From Cordilura impudica (lineage: Eukaryota > Arthropoda > Insecta > Diptera > Scathophagidae), in assembly GCA_963682025.1 (NCBI GenBank), contig OY821521.1:164693461-164757460 (forward strand): a stretch of 64,000 bases of DNA, written 5' to 3'. Position numbers and translations under genes: made by a program. Below, one piece after another: positions 25,866-36,955 of the stretch. The notes beneath the pieces are model-generated. The model searched no databases. It was not told where the DNA came from and saw only the letters and a list, made by a program, of their open reading frames with translations. Positions within the stretch are counted from its first letter, which is position 1; each line of letters begins with the position of its first letter.

Positions 25866-25955
25866 TAAACATATATTTTTGGTAGTTGCAAACATCAGCA
25901 CAAACTCATTATATCCTCCTCACATAGATGTAAAGGGTAATAAATATATAAAAGT
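25866..25955 (-). mobile_element. DINE-1-like 5'-end fragment
   Basis: On the minus strand the sequence up to the fold-back edge matches the family-2 5' region, including a degenerate form of TTTGTGCTGCTGTTTGTAAC. Only about 90 bp remain. Confidence 0.6.
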
Positions 25956-26639
25956 ATGAGTTATGCCAAACTAACATTTCAACACCTGTCCTACCTGACC
26001 ATATTCTATATTCTTTTTGCCAATATTTACTATATCCTTTTGCCATTCGGGTTGATATTAAACTATCTATCAAATACATTTTGTTAGCTAATCAAGTGGA
26101 AAAATAGTTCTGTGACAAGCAAGTCAATATCATTGGTTTAATGGCCGTCATCACATTGACTAGAGAAAGGAGAAGGTATTGGCATTGATTGAGATCAATG
26201 TAATGATGACCAAAAGGTGTTTGAAAAAAAGGTATTCCAGGTTGTGTTTCATGTAATATATTACATTTTAAGTGTGTAATTTATCGGATATTTAACAAGA
26301 ATTAATTTCAGTTTCATAGGGAGAAAAAAAAGTAGACATTTTATGAGTTGTGCAAGGAATTTAGAAATTGATATAGAATATACGAGGGCGGTTTGATAAC
26401 TCAGTTACACTTCAAATAAAAGATATCTTTTACGTAAAATTTAGGTTGAAGCTTAAATATTGCGTACCCATTTTGTTACAAGTATTGGTTGGGCTAGAAA
26501 CATTGTCACACCTTATTTTCGGTTGACGGTCATATTTTCTTTATTTACCACATCAAATGTTAAAACACCTTTAATTCCACATGTAAATTTAAAACTTTAA
26601 AATTTCCTTTGAAACGTTGTCCTATATATTTAATATTTG
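25956..26639. other. AT-rich stretch, no gene seen
   Basis: No coding sequence, inverted repeat or known element could be supported. Confidence 0.5.
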
Positions 26640-27315
26640 ATGAAAATACTTTTCGAAAAAAATTTCCTATTCAAGAAGTACTTTTTAATAGATGTTGCTT
26701 TAAAAAAAATAAAGGGTACTTTTAAGGAAATATACTTTTTTAAGGAAAGGAACTTTCTAAGCTAATTTTTGGGAAAAGATATTATTAAAAAAAAAGTACT
26801 ATTGCAAGAAAATATACTTATTTAAGAGAGATACTTTTTTAAGAAAATGTACTTTTTAAAAAAATTTACATATTTAACAAAAGGTACTTTTTAAGAACAG
26901 ATACTTTTTTAAGAAAAGTTACATTTTTATATAAGGTACTTTTTTAAGAAAATATGCTTTTTAAGAAAAGTACTACTTAAGAGATGTACTTTTTAAAGGA
27001 AAAGTACTTTTTGACGAAAAGGTACTTTTTAAGAAAATAATTTTTTTAGAAAAGGTATTTGCTTAGGAAAATGTGTTTTTTTAAAGAAATAGTACTTTTT
27101 AAGTTAAATTAAAGGGTACTTTTTTTTAATAAAATTCAACTTTTTAAGAAAAATTACTTTTTTAAGAAAAAATATTTTTAAAGAAAATTTACTTTTTAAA
27201 GAAATGGTACTTTTTTAAAAAATGTACTTTTTTTTTAAAAGGTACTTTTTAAGAAAATGTAAATTTTTAAGAGAAGGTACTTTTTAAAAAAGCTTCTTTT
27301 TAAGAAAAAGTATGA
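26640..27315 (+). repeat. 18-bp AT-rich satellite array, block 4
   Basis: Degenerate GGTACTTTTTTAAGAAAA units in the same orientation as all the other blocks. No gene. Confidence 0.85.
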
Positions 27316-28154
27316 GTGCATAGAAAATTTAAATATTAATCATACTTAATTCCAGAGTCACTGATGAGCTTAGCTAGAAAATATTTAATTTTTTTTTTTT
27401 TTTTTTGGTAAAGGAAAATAAAAGTCTATTAGTATTAGTTGGAATACAACCTTGCGTTTGGTATCAATATCAAAACAAAAAAACAAAAAAATCAACAAAC
27501 AGTTGCTTTTTAGTGTTGGCCACATTTGTACTAGAATGAACTTTTCCTAATTTATATAACCGTTACAACATATTTTTTAGAAAATTCAACATTAATTTTT
27601 TTTATACTTTAAGGATTATTGAAAACGAAAAGAAAAATTAAAATTGACTACTTGATACTCTACATCATGTCGTCTCAAAATTTTAAAAACGCGGTACTAA
27701 ACTTGAGCCTAATGGGGATCAAATACAAATAAAGATACCATTAGCCTAAAACTAAAAAATCTATAATCTTGGACACATCTTATAAATAAAAATGGAGATT
27801 CGTCTGTTTGTTTGTGGTTTATAGGAGGTTACACTATTGGACCGATTGTCTTGAAGTTTTTACAGTAAGTAACTGCTTATCTGAAAGGAAAAATTGGCTA
27901 TATTTTTTTGGATTTTTTAACATTTTATTTTAACATATAATATCTGGAGTACTACGACACCCAGAGTTCTGAAACTATGTACATGTCCATTATTAAACTA
28001 GTGTGAAGAGTCACGGAAAAATGGGAGGGATCGGACCAATGGGCGTCTACCAAAGTGAATATACAATATCATTTAACTGAAGTACTATACAAGATATATG
28101 ACGTACTATGAAAGCGACAGTCTTGAATCTTTTGATAAGTACATTAATAACCAA
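27316..28154. other. AT-rich stretch with a Helitron-like 5' start
   Basis: No gene. At 27778 the sequence TCTTATAAATAAAAATGGAG, preceded by A and followed by TCTGTTTGTTTGT and GGACCGATTGTCTTGAAG, resembles the 5' terminus of arthropod Helitrons. The matching 3' end was not found before the next element at 28155. Confidence 0.4.
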
Positions 28155-28522
28155 GTAGCAGATTCCAGCCCTCGAAATTCGAGTGCAATTTCTAGGAAAC
28201 ATTATTTCTCAACTTAGCCAATTCACAAGCCAACACTTTTTTGGTTTATTAATATTGTGAATGAAGATAACAAACTCATTAATAAATACATTAAAAAATT
28301 TAATAAACACACATATAGCATATGTATAATTTTATATATGTGCTAGTAGCAATTTTAAGTGCAATTTACTCAAAATAAAAGAAAAAATTTAAAAATCTAT
28401 AAATCTGGTGAACAGCTAAAAAGAAATACCTTTCAAATAGTATACGCTTGGCCAAAATCGGGATAAAACGGTAGAACAAAGCATCAGTCACAAGAAATCG
28501 CCTAGCCTATTAATATTATAGG
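28155..28522 (-). mobile_element. Non-autonomous canonical Helitron, copy 5
   Basis: Same family as 5723-6081. Terminal CTAC and CC instead of CTAG and TC, hairpin retained, A at 28154 and T at 28523 flanking. Confidence 0.83.
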
Positions 28523-28554
28523 TGAAGTAGTCGTGGAAAATATGTGCGGTTTCA

Positions 28555-28990
28555 CCAAAACCGAAAACCTCGAATAACAAAAATCGCCAAAATAAAAAAA
28601 AAGTCAAATCAAAAATCGCAAAATTCAAAAATCGCCTAAATAAAAAATCGCAAAAATCGCAACAAAAAATATCGCCATATTCCAAAATCCCCAAAACCGA
28701 AAGTCGCGATTAACAAACCTCGCAAAAAAAATTGTCAAAACCAAAAGTTGCCAAACCCGAAATCGCGATTAACAAAAATCGCCAAAATCAAACATTGCCA
28801 AAAATTAAAAATTGCCAAAACACAAAACAGCGAATAACGAAAATCGCCAAAATCAATAATTGCAAAACACAAAAATCGACAAAGCAAAAATTGCGAATAA
28901 CACAAATCGCCGCAACCAAAAATCGCCAAAATCTAAAATCGCAAAAACCAAAAATCATAGAAAAAGCAAAATTCGCCAAAAATAAATAAA
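28555..28990 (+). repeat. AATCGCC-rich degenerate minisatellite
   Basis: Irregular tandem repeats built from AAAAATCGCCAAAA, with longer units containing GCGATTAACAAA or GCGAATAAC (28705, 28764, 28830, 28893). Open frames on both strands here result from the repeat and are not taken as genes. Confidence 0.75.
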
Positions 28991-29400
28991 ATAGTTTTCT
29001 ACAAAATGTATTTAAAATTTTATTTCGTTACGATGTGTGTAGCGAAACGCTTCGCATTACAGCCAGTATTATATAAAATGTCTATTGATTAAGCCAATAT
29101 TATTAAAGTTTGATTTAACAAAATTTGAATTAACCAAAAAAGAAAGAAATTTATTCTATATGGATTTTCGTTAAATTCTTGTACCAAGAAGTGCCTGTAT
29201 TGTAACGATTTCTATAAGTTTTGAGCCAGGTTTTCCCAATCTGTTGAGTATCCGCACCATTTCCGTTTCACTTAAGATAGCCAGATAAATCTTGGGATGA
29301 ATTTAGATAGAATATTAACGTAGAAGAACTATACAAATGATCTTCCTTTTAGGAAATAATAGTTGTAAATTATATCCGAAATATATTAAATAAAACAAAT
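28991..29400. other. Spacer, no gene seen
   Basis: AT-rich sequence without a supported gene. A short hairpin GCGAAACGCTTCGC lies near 29042. Confidence 0.45.
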
Positions 29401-30092
29401 AAAAAGATTATAGTATGTTAGACCGACAACACGTTACTCTATACCATGCGTTTAGAGACCCTTTCTTTTAGGTCCAACTAATTAAATATAGAAAATAAGC
29501 ATAAACTAAATTTGAATAGCAATGTTCTTAATTTTTTGCCCTCGGATATGAAAAAGTTGATATCGGATGCAATATTTATATGGGGACTAGGTCAAAAAAC
29601 GTACTGATCCTGATCGTATTTGATTGCCAAAACATATACAAACCAAATTTGAGAAAAATCTGTGCAATATTTTTGTTGTTTGGTAGATTTAAGTGATGAT
29701 CGGGAAGCGGCTCTGTATGGGGGCTATGACTAAGAATTGTCCTATAGAATTTATTTTTTGCCTACTGATTAATGGCTGTAATTAACAAACACAAACCCAA
29801 TCTGACTGAGATCTATTTGATAATTTGGGTCTTATGATGGCAAGTTAAGTCGATCTCATAGGGGTCATTTGTATGGGGACAAAGTCAGCACATGCACCCA
29901 TTTTCACCAATTTCAATAGCGTTTGTCTTTTGGCTAATAGAAGCTTATATACCTTTCATCAAAATATAATCATATTTGCGACCTGTAGTTTGATTAAAAG
30001 ATTTATATGGTCACTCAGACGGACGGACGGACGGACATACATCGCTAAATCGAATCAGAAAGTGATTTTGAGTCGATCGGTATAATAAAGGA
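29401..30092 (-). mobile_element. Short DINE-1/HINE-like element, family 2, copy e
   Basis: Minus-strand copy: 5' side truncated near 30092 (CGATCGGTATAATAAA), GTCC tract near 30018-30040, body matching 54470-55259, and a decayed 3' hairpin near 29415-29435. Non-coding. Confidence 0.78.
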
Positions 30093-31020
30093 TTGTAGAT
30101 ATGTTTCAAACTCAGCGGAGGTTAAAACGAATATTACTACTTATCTTTACACATTTGCTTATTATTGTTAAATAGATTGCAAATAAAAGCTGCATAAAAA
30201 GAGGAAATCTCGTAAGGTTTCATGACGCTTTTTAATGTTACCGAAGTCACTGACTCCTAATCTGAAGTCCGTTTTTTTGTACACGCCAGGGAGAGGATTA
30301 ACAAATAGTTTAGATATTTTTCTTTATTTAAACATATAAAATATAATATAACAATATATACATATATAATATAAACATAAACAAAGAATGCGATATAGTT
30401 CTGTGGTTTTCTAGAATAACCGCGTATGTCTTAAAATCAAAATGTTCAGGGGAGCCAAAAAACGTTATATTTGAAATTATGGGCTCGATATAAAGTTTTT
30501 AGAGCTCTATATTTAACAGTCCTGTAGATATGGGCAATAAATACTTTATATAAAATTTTGAGTCAAAAATATTCAGAGGAATAGATCCCAGAGAAGGACG
30601 AAAAAACAATATGTAAATAACACTTAAAGTGTTGCAGATAAAACAACTTATGTCGACAACCATCGTTCTCTTTGAAAAAAAAAAACTACCAATGCAACCA
30701 CCCATGTAGACATAAGTTGTTGTTGCTTGAAAAATGGTTTTTTTGTTCGTCAACAAAAAGTTAACGGGACTTAGGATGAGAATATAACAACGTATCAAGA
30801 ATAATAGTGACAAAAATAACAGAAATAAACACAAATTTTTATAAGTGGGGTTATAAATTGAAAAATAATCCAAAATTATTTTGCATTTTTTTTCCTTAAT
30901 AACAACGTATGTCGCTATGTGTCGTTTTCTGAGAAAATAATTTGTCATCGATCAAACGTAGGTTGACACACGTCGATAGTGCTGCAAATTAATTTAATAA
31001 ACATTTAAGTTACGTCGTTA
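30093..31020. other. AT-rich stretch, no supported gene
   Basis: A 149-codon minus-strand frame (30948-30499) is hydrophobic and low in complexity, with no recognisable motif, so I do not call it a gene. Nothing else is evident. Confidence 0.45.
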
Positions 31021-31512
31021 TTTAAAGAAAAAACTCCGAAATGCAAGGCATCTACTTCATCAAATAACCAGCATCCTCAACTCTGAGCAGCATATGACTG
31101 TATGGATCTACATACCGACTGAAAAAGTTTCCATTTTACTTCTAATGTTATATCATTTTTGTTCAAAAAACTACTCCAAATGGTATTAATGATATTTTTA
31201 GCTGAGTTATTTCTCTTGTCGAGGTGTTTTTTAAAAACCATTTGGGGTGTTAAGATTACACCTACATAAGTAGTTATATTCACTTACTATTTCTATAAAT
31301 TGTTCTCTATATTTTATTTTTTCATGAGCTGAAAGCCGGCCACCTTTTCTAAAAACCATCATCTGAGACTTCACCAAATTAAGTTCCATATTCCACTGGT
31401 CACAATATACCTCCAAATTTTTGACCATAGCTTGCATAACTTTTATGTCATCTGCGAATAGTACAATAATCGCCTGCATATAATAGTAAGCGCACATTAA
31501 CACCATCAATAA
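31021..31512 (-). pseudogene. LINE reverse transcriptase, C-terminal part
   Basis: Downstream half of the LINE whose upstream half lies at 34959-36460. It starts at the TTA duplication (31510-31512) with residues IDGVNVRLLLYAGD, where YAGD is a decayed form of the YADD catalytic box. After a frameshift it continues FADDIKVMQ, then a thumb-like segment (YCDQWNMELNLVKSQMMVF). A second frame (31283-31077) has the post-RT region ending SYAAQS. Several frameshifts make it non-functional. The clade is not resolved. Confidence 0.8.
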
Positions 31513-32125
31513 CACAAGGGAACAATGGTTCTGTTGATTAAGAACTGAATATTGTTTTTAAGGTTATTTGGGACGCTGAATCCAAATCTGCCCTTGGTTT
31601 TTTTCTATCAGCTCGACTTTTCGAGATATACCGTTATGTTCAAAATTAAGGCACTTCCGCTACATATATTGGAATAACTTGAAAACGGTTCACCATATTA
31701 AATTAAAAAAAAAATCCGAAACTCGCAAACAATATTCTCTTAAAGCCGTGCTTACTTTGTTTTTAAATTTTCCAAGTAGTTTTAGAGATATCGTTCAAGT
31801 TTTGAAAAAAAAATTAAAATTTTTTTAAAAAAAACATTTTTTTTGTTCTTTAAAAATTCCTAAAAAATAAAAATGGGACAAAAATCACAGTTTTGGTCTA
31901 CAAGCAGTTAGTTAAATATATTTCGAATAAAATGAGCTTTATTTCATTGCAATCGGTGCACAACTTTTGATTTTGTTCACGATTTACTGAATTCATATAA
32001 ATCGCGATTTCCATACAAAAATAACATTTTCTAATGTGTAAGTGTTTGTATGTAATAAGTTAGTTTTTTATGATTCTAAGAATTAAAAAAATTAAGTAAT
32101 AAAAAAAGATTATTTCATTTTTATG
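31513..32125 (+). repeat. Left long terminal inverted repeat, copy 1
   Basis: Reverse complement of 34334-34955. The inner edge ends at a block (32118-32139) that is also conserved in copy 2. Confidence 0.88.
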
Positions 32126-32558
32126 GTTGCGGTAGCAAACTCATAACGCCTATAAATTTTATTGTCCCTTTATGACACCTAGTCAGTTCACAGTCAATTA
32201 AAGAGAAAAAAGAAAAGTCCACTTGTTTTTATTGATGTGTGGTTTACCGTTGGTAACGGATGATTTTTTAAAGGAATTCCCCTGAGCACATGTGTTCATT
32301 CATAAGTGACTGTCAATAAAATTGTGGATATAATTTTTTTTGGTACTTCAGTAAAAAACTACTAAGTATTTATATGGGTTCATTCAACCAATTTTTCTGA
32401 TTCAACAAGTGTTTACGAAAGCGAAAAGTATAACGACAAAAAATATAAATCATTTTACATTGAACATTTAATCAGTCAACACAAAAAAGTTCAATTTTGT
32501 TCCCGTGTGTTATTTATTGAAAATTGTGTTACTTTGATATATACTTCAAAATTGTGCA

Positions 32559-34250
32559 ATGGCTACGTCAAGAAACACCTGTAAAATCAATCCCAACTAT
32601 TTTTGTAACATATGTGGCGAATACACGTTTATAAAAAATAGAAAAAGTGTGTCAGATTTTATTAAAAAAATTTATTTTGACTACTTCGGATTTACCATGG
32701 AAACCCGTGACAAGTACTGGATTCCTAATACTGTATGTAAAAACTGTGTAGAGTATTTAAGGTTATGGGCAAACAAGCAACGGACCCACTTCAAGTATAA
32801 AACACCAATGATCTGGCGGGAACCTTCGAATCATTATGATGATTGTTATTTTTGCGCTGTCAACATAACAGGCATTAATAAAACAAACCGGTCTAAATGG
32901 ATTTATCCTAACGTGTTGTCTATTACCCAACCAGTCCTGTACTCTAGTGAGGATTCAGAACCACAACCATCTACATCTACACACAATTTCCACGACTTAC
33001 GACAAAATGTTCCTTCACCAATTTCTGAATTTGGATCAGATGACTTGCATTTAGATATTTCTTCTGAACGCGAGCAATTTAATCAGGAGGAGCTTAGTGA
33101 TTTAGTGAGAGACCTTGGACTTTCTAAAAAAGCATCTGAAATTCTTGCTTCTCGATTAAAGCAAAAAAATCTGTTAACCCAAGGAACAACAATTTCATAC
33201 TACCGTAACAGAGAAAAAAACTTACTTCCATTCTTTTCCGAAGACGATGAATTTGTTTATTGTTCAGATGTTCCTGGTTTAGTAACAGCGATGGGATTAG
33301 AGGAGTATGATCCAAATGACTGGCGACTATTTATAGATTCTTCTAAACGCAGCCTAAAATGTGTACTTCTGCATAACGGTAATAAATTGGGTTCGTTGCC
33401 CATTGCACATTCAACTAAAGCTAAAGAAGAATATTCTACAATTGCCTCAGTTATAAATAAAATAAAGTACAACGAACACCGCTGGCTAATTTGTGTGGAT
33501 CTAAAAATGGTGAATTTTCTTCTAGGCCAACAAGGTGGCTACACAAAATATCCGTGTTTCATTTGTTTATGGGATAGCAGAGCCAGATCTGAACACTGGA
33601 GTAAGAAAGACTGGCCTTCGAGGGAAGCTATGGTTCCAGGAAACCACAATATAGTTAATCAACCACTTGTAACCAGGGATCGCATAATACTGCCACCTCT
33701 CCATATCAAGCTAGGACTTATGAAACAATTTGTCAAAGCTCTCAACGAGGACGGTGATTGTTTTAGATATATCAGTAAAAAGTTCAACAATTTGAGTTCG
33801 GAGAAACTGAAAGCTGGCATTTTTGATGGCCCTCAAATCAAAAAATTAATCAATGATGAAAATTTTAGTAATTCCATGACAGATATTTAAAGAAATGCTT
33901 GGAATGAATTTGTTTGGATAGTGCGCAATTTCCTGGGAAACAAAAAGGGTGAGCACTATTCGGACCACGTGGATAACATGTTGTCACATTTCAAGCAGCT
34001 TGGTTGTAATATGAGCATTAAGGTGCACTACCTACACAGTCATTTGGATTGTTTCCCTGAAAATCTTGGAGACTTCAGTGAAGAACAAGGTGAACGTTTC
34101 CATCAAGATATCCGCACTATAGAGGAGCGGTACCAGGGTCACTGGGATAAGCATATGATGGCGGACTATTGCTGGAGCATTAAAAAAAAAACCTCTAAAC
34201 AAGGTTATTTAAGAAAATCTTATAAAAGAAAATTTTTCGATGAGTTGTAA
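32559..34250 (+). pseudogene. Transposase of the long-TIR family, copy 1 (one internal stop)
   Basis: A single 563-residue frame broken only by TAA at 33888-33890 (codon 444). N-terminus with CxxC pairs at 16/19, 60/63 and 96/99, probably zinc-binding. An acidic, Ser-rich linker spans 125-180. The core has FIDSS (D260), CVDLK (D314), CFIC (C333/C336, 19 residues after D314), LPPLHIKLGL (379-388), KVHYLHSHLD (H490, H493, H495, D497) and SEEQGERFHQD (E509/E512). The order D, D, CxxC, His cluster, E, and the 19-residue D-to-C spacing, parallel RAG1 as I remember it (D708/C727), so an RNase-H-like DDE fold is inferred. Unlike copies 2 and 3, it has no intron at the GP-motif. The 5' leader contains a near-copy of the element's right end. 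I know no gene name. Confidence 0.82.
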
Positions 34251-34333
34251 TTACATTGTAATATTTGTGTATTAAAATTTTTTATTTTTCTTTAAAATTC
34301 TCTTTTTGTGTTAAATTAAAAAGTATAGCTGAC

Positions 34334-34955
34334 CATAAAAATGAAATAATCTTTTTTTATTACTTAAATTTTTTAATTCTTAGAATCATAAAAACCTAAC
34401 TTATTACATACAAACACTTACACATTAGAAAATGTTATTTTTGTATGGAAATCGCGATTTATATCAATTCAGTAAATCGTGAACAAAATCAAAAGTTGTG
34501 CACCGATTGCAATGAAATAAAGCTCATTTTATTCGAAATATATTTAACTAACTGTTTGTAGACCAAAACTGTGATTTTTGTCGCATTTTTATTTTTTAGG
34601 AATTTTTAAAGAACAAAAAAAATGTTTTTTTTAAAAAAATTTTAATTTTTTTTTCAAAACTTGAACGATATCTCTAAAACTACTTGGAAAATTTAAAAAC
34701 AAAGTAAGCACGGCTTTAAGGGAATATTGTTTGCGAGTTTCGGATTTTTTTTTTAATTCAATATGGTGAACCGTTTTCAAGTTATTCCAATATATGTAGC
34801 GGAAGTGCCTTAATTTTGAACATAACGGTATATCTCGAAAAGTCGAGCTGATAGAAAAAAACCAAGTGCAGATTTGAAATCAGCGACCTCAAATTAGTAA
34901 AAATTTGCTATAAATTTCAAATCAACACAAAAAAGTTCAATTTTGTTCCCTTGTG
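34334..34955 (+). repeat. Right long terminal inverted repeat, copy 1
   Basis: Partner of 31513-32125. Its last 35 bp are also found, in direct orientation, at 32476-32510 with one mismatch. Confidence 0.88.
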
Positions 34956-34958
34956 TAA

Positions 34959-36460
34959 TTAAACCTCCATCTAAATTTTCATGAAGGTCATTCAGATAAA
35001 GAGTAAATAACAAAGGCGATAGAAGACACCCTTGCTTAACACCAGTATATGTTTCAAATGATTCTGATAATTCGTTACCTGTCCAAACAGCTGATTTTGT
35101 GTAACTATATATATTTTGTATCATATTAACAACTTTTGTAGAAATGCCTAGTACTTCCAGCTTGTATATTATGGCAGCTCTTAGAACTCTATCGAAGGCA
35201 CCTTTGAAATCTACAAAGAAGGCGTATGTTTTTTCTTTTCGTTGAAATTGCAATGAACTATAGACGTTAAATTAAATATGTTATTAACTGTAGAATATAG
35301 TGGTCTGAACCCAGCCTGAAATTCATTTAAGATATTGTGATTTTCAACCCAATTTATTAATCTCGAAGAAGAAGAATTCCGATTAGCACCTTACCCACAC
35401 AATTCATAAATGAGATTCCTCTGTAGTTACAAGGATTATTTTTATCACCTTTTTTGTGAATCGAAAATACTATACTTTCCATAAACTCTTCTCCAACTCT
35501 GGCTGTTTCAAAATTGATATTAAAAGATTTAACCAATTCATTTAAAAATTCTATTGTTGCATTTTTAAACATTTCATAGGAAACTCTATTAGCTCCTGGT
35601 GATTTTTTTCGCTTAGTAACCTGCATGACATTTTTTAATTCTTCAATTGTTATGTCTTTGTCCCAGTCATCATCTCTATGCCACAGTGATGCATAATTTA
35701 TACCATTAGTTATTTGTTGCTGATTTAGAAGACTTTGGAAGTGTTGCTTAAAATTTGATGCTGATATGTTTGAACCCACTCTGAAACAATCACCTCTGAT
35801 TTCTTTCGCTAACTTCCACAAATTTTTAGAATCATTTATATTATTGATTTTTTTGTTGAGCTGTATGTAATATCTTTGTTTTTGGTTATTCCATTCCGAG
35901 ACATAACGTTTTTTGCTTGATGATATTTCAATTTGTCTTGCATATGTTTTGTTCTTTTAAATACATTTAAGAGGTCGAACGCAGTTTTTCTTGCTTTTAA
36001 AGGTTTATAATTAAACCATCTGTTTTTAAAGACTGGTTTTTTTTTGAAATTTTCTCTCGATTTGGCAACGAAATTTTAATTATATTAACTAATTGTTCCA
36101 AGTTTAAAAAATTTCCTTGAACGATTTGTAACCTTATGTTCGTATTTAGGTTTTTCTTGTATTCTTCTTTTTCATTTTCATTCCATTTATATTTTGGCAA
36201 CAAATTCATTTGTTCTACGCATTCACATAAGCCCTCCACATCTAACGATAGCTTTAATGGCATATGATCTGACCAGGTCTTTGATTCAACTTGAAACTGT
36301 TTCACATACCCCAGAGCTTCTTGCGATATTGCACAAATATCGTTGACAGAGTTTCCTTGCGTACTTATATATGTATAAGAGCCTTGTACGTCCATTCAAT
36401 ACCACCAAACCATAATCATTAAAAAAAAACTCAATCAACTGTTTGCCTTTAGAATTTACA
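34959..36460 (-). pseudogene. LINE endonuclease/reverse transcriptase, N-terminal part
   Basis: Minus-strand non-LTR retrotransposon ORF2. At the right, an endonuclease C-terminal part (NSKGKQLIEFF, VVLNGRT, YTYISTQGNSVNDIC, WSDHMPL). Then a linker, an RT region (KRKKSPGANRVSYEMFKNA, IHKKGDKNNPCNYRGISFMN), and FFVDFKGAFDRV with TGVKQGCLLSPLLFTLYLND. The frame reaches GGLI at the TTA target of copy 1 and resumes at 31512. Frameshifts separate the blocks. The 5' side is interrupted by the hAT at 36469. Confidence 0.85.
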
Positions 36461-36599
36461 ATTTAGCCCAGCCATGGCCAAACTTTTCGACTGACGGGCC
36501 ATTATCTAATTAGAAAATTGCCCGGGGGGCCAAAAGAGATTTTTTTCTGAAAAGCAGAAATAAATTTAATATATTAAATTTTTAGCAATAAAATAATCA

Positions 36600-36955
36600 A
36601 ATTTTATTTAGTGCGATACATTTAGTTGTTTACAATTAGTGCTTAATTTTTCAATATCTGGATAGAAATTACTTGTTGAAATTCTTAGTATTGCATACAA
36701 ATTTTCATCGCTTATCCTAGATCGAGATGGACTTTAATTTTAGTTCATTATAGGGAACATTTGTTCGCAAATGTATGTTGATCCAAATATAACCAACATT
36801 TTTGTAGCCAGATTTCCTATATTAAGGTATTTTTCTTTATTCAGAAGACGATAAAAATTTGGTAAGTTGTCCATTTGATGATTAAATAAATCTTATCACA
36901 TTGTAAATCAATTAATTCCAGCTGAATATCACTTGAAGCACTCTCGACATTAGTA
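36600..36955 (-). pseudogene. hAT transposase, C-terminal dimerisation part
   Basis: Minus-strand frames give NVESASSDIQLELIDLQCDK, then, after frameshifts, MLVIFGSTYICEQMFPIMN and ISDENLYAILRISTS, the hAT C-terminal dimerisation region in the GTF2IRD2/ZBED-like style. It continues from 38227 across the mariner: removing the mariner rejoins NPFA with TNVESAS in frame. Confidence 0.82.

Larger units (their letters stand above)
31513..34955 (+). mobile_element. Long-TIR, CACA-ended DNA transposon, copy 1 (RAG1/CMC-like?)
   Basis: 3443-bp element inserted in the LINE reverse transcriptase. Ends begin CACAAGGGAACAA. The target duplication is TAA at 31510-31512 and 34956-34958, and deleting the element plus one TAA on paper restores the RT frame through GGLIIDGVN. 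Inverted arms are long (about 31590-32125 against 34334-34880 match well; the outermost 70 bp match only at the first 13 bp). It carries one transposase-like gene. Copies 2 (38683-42083) and 3 (61820 to the window end) belong to the same family. Confidence 0.92.

Noticed and set aside
28732..28989. Overlapping frames in the AATCGCC minisatellite
   Set aside because: Open on both strands because of the repeat; composition reflects the unit.
29042..29060. GCGAAACGCTTCGC hairpin as a possible Helitron 3' end
   Set aside because: No CTRR-type end at the expected distance and no matching 5' end confirmed from the start at 27778.
30499..30948. 149-codon hydrophobic frame on the minus strand
   Set aside because: AT-rich, low complexity, no recognised domain, no homologous second copy in the window and no TE ends around it.
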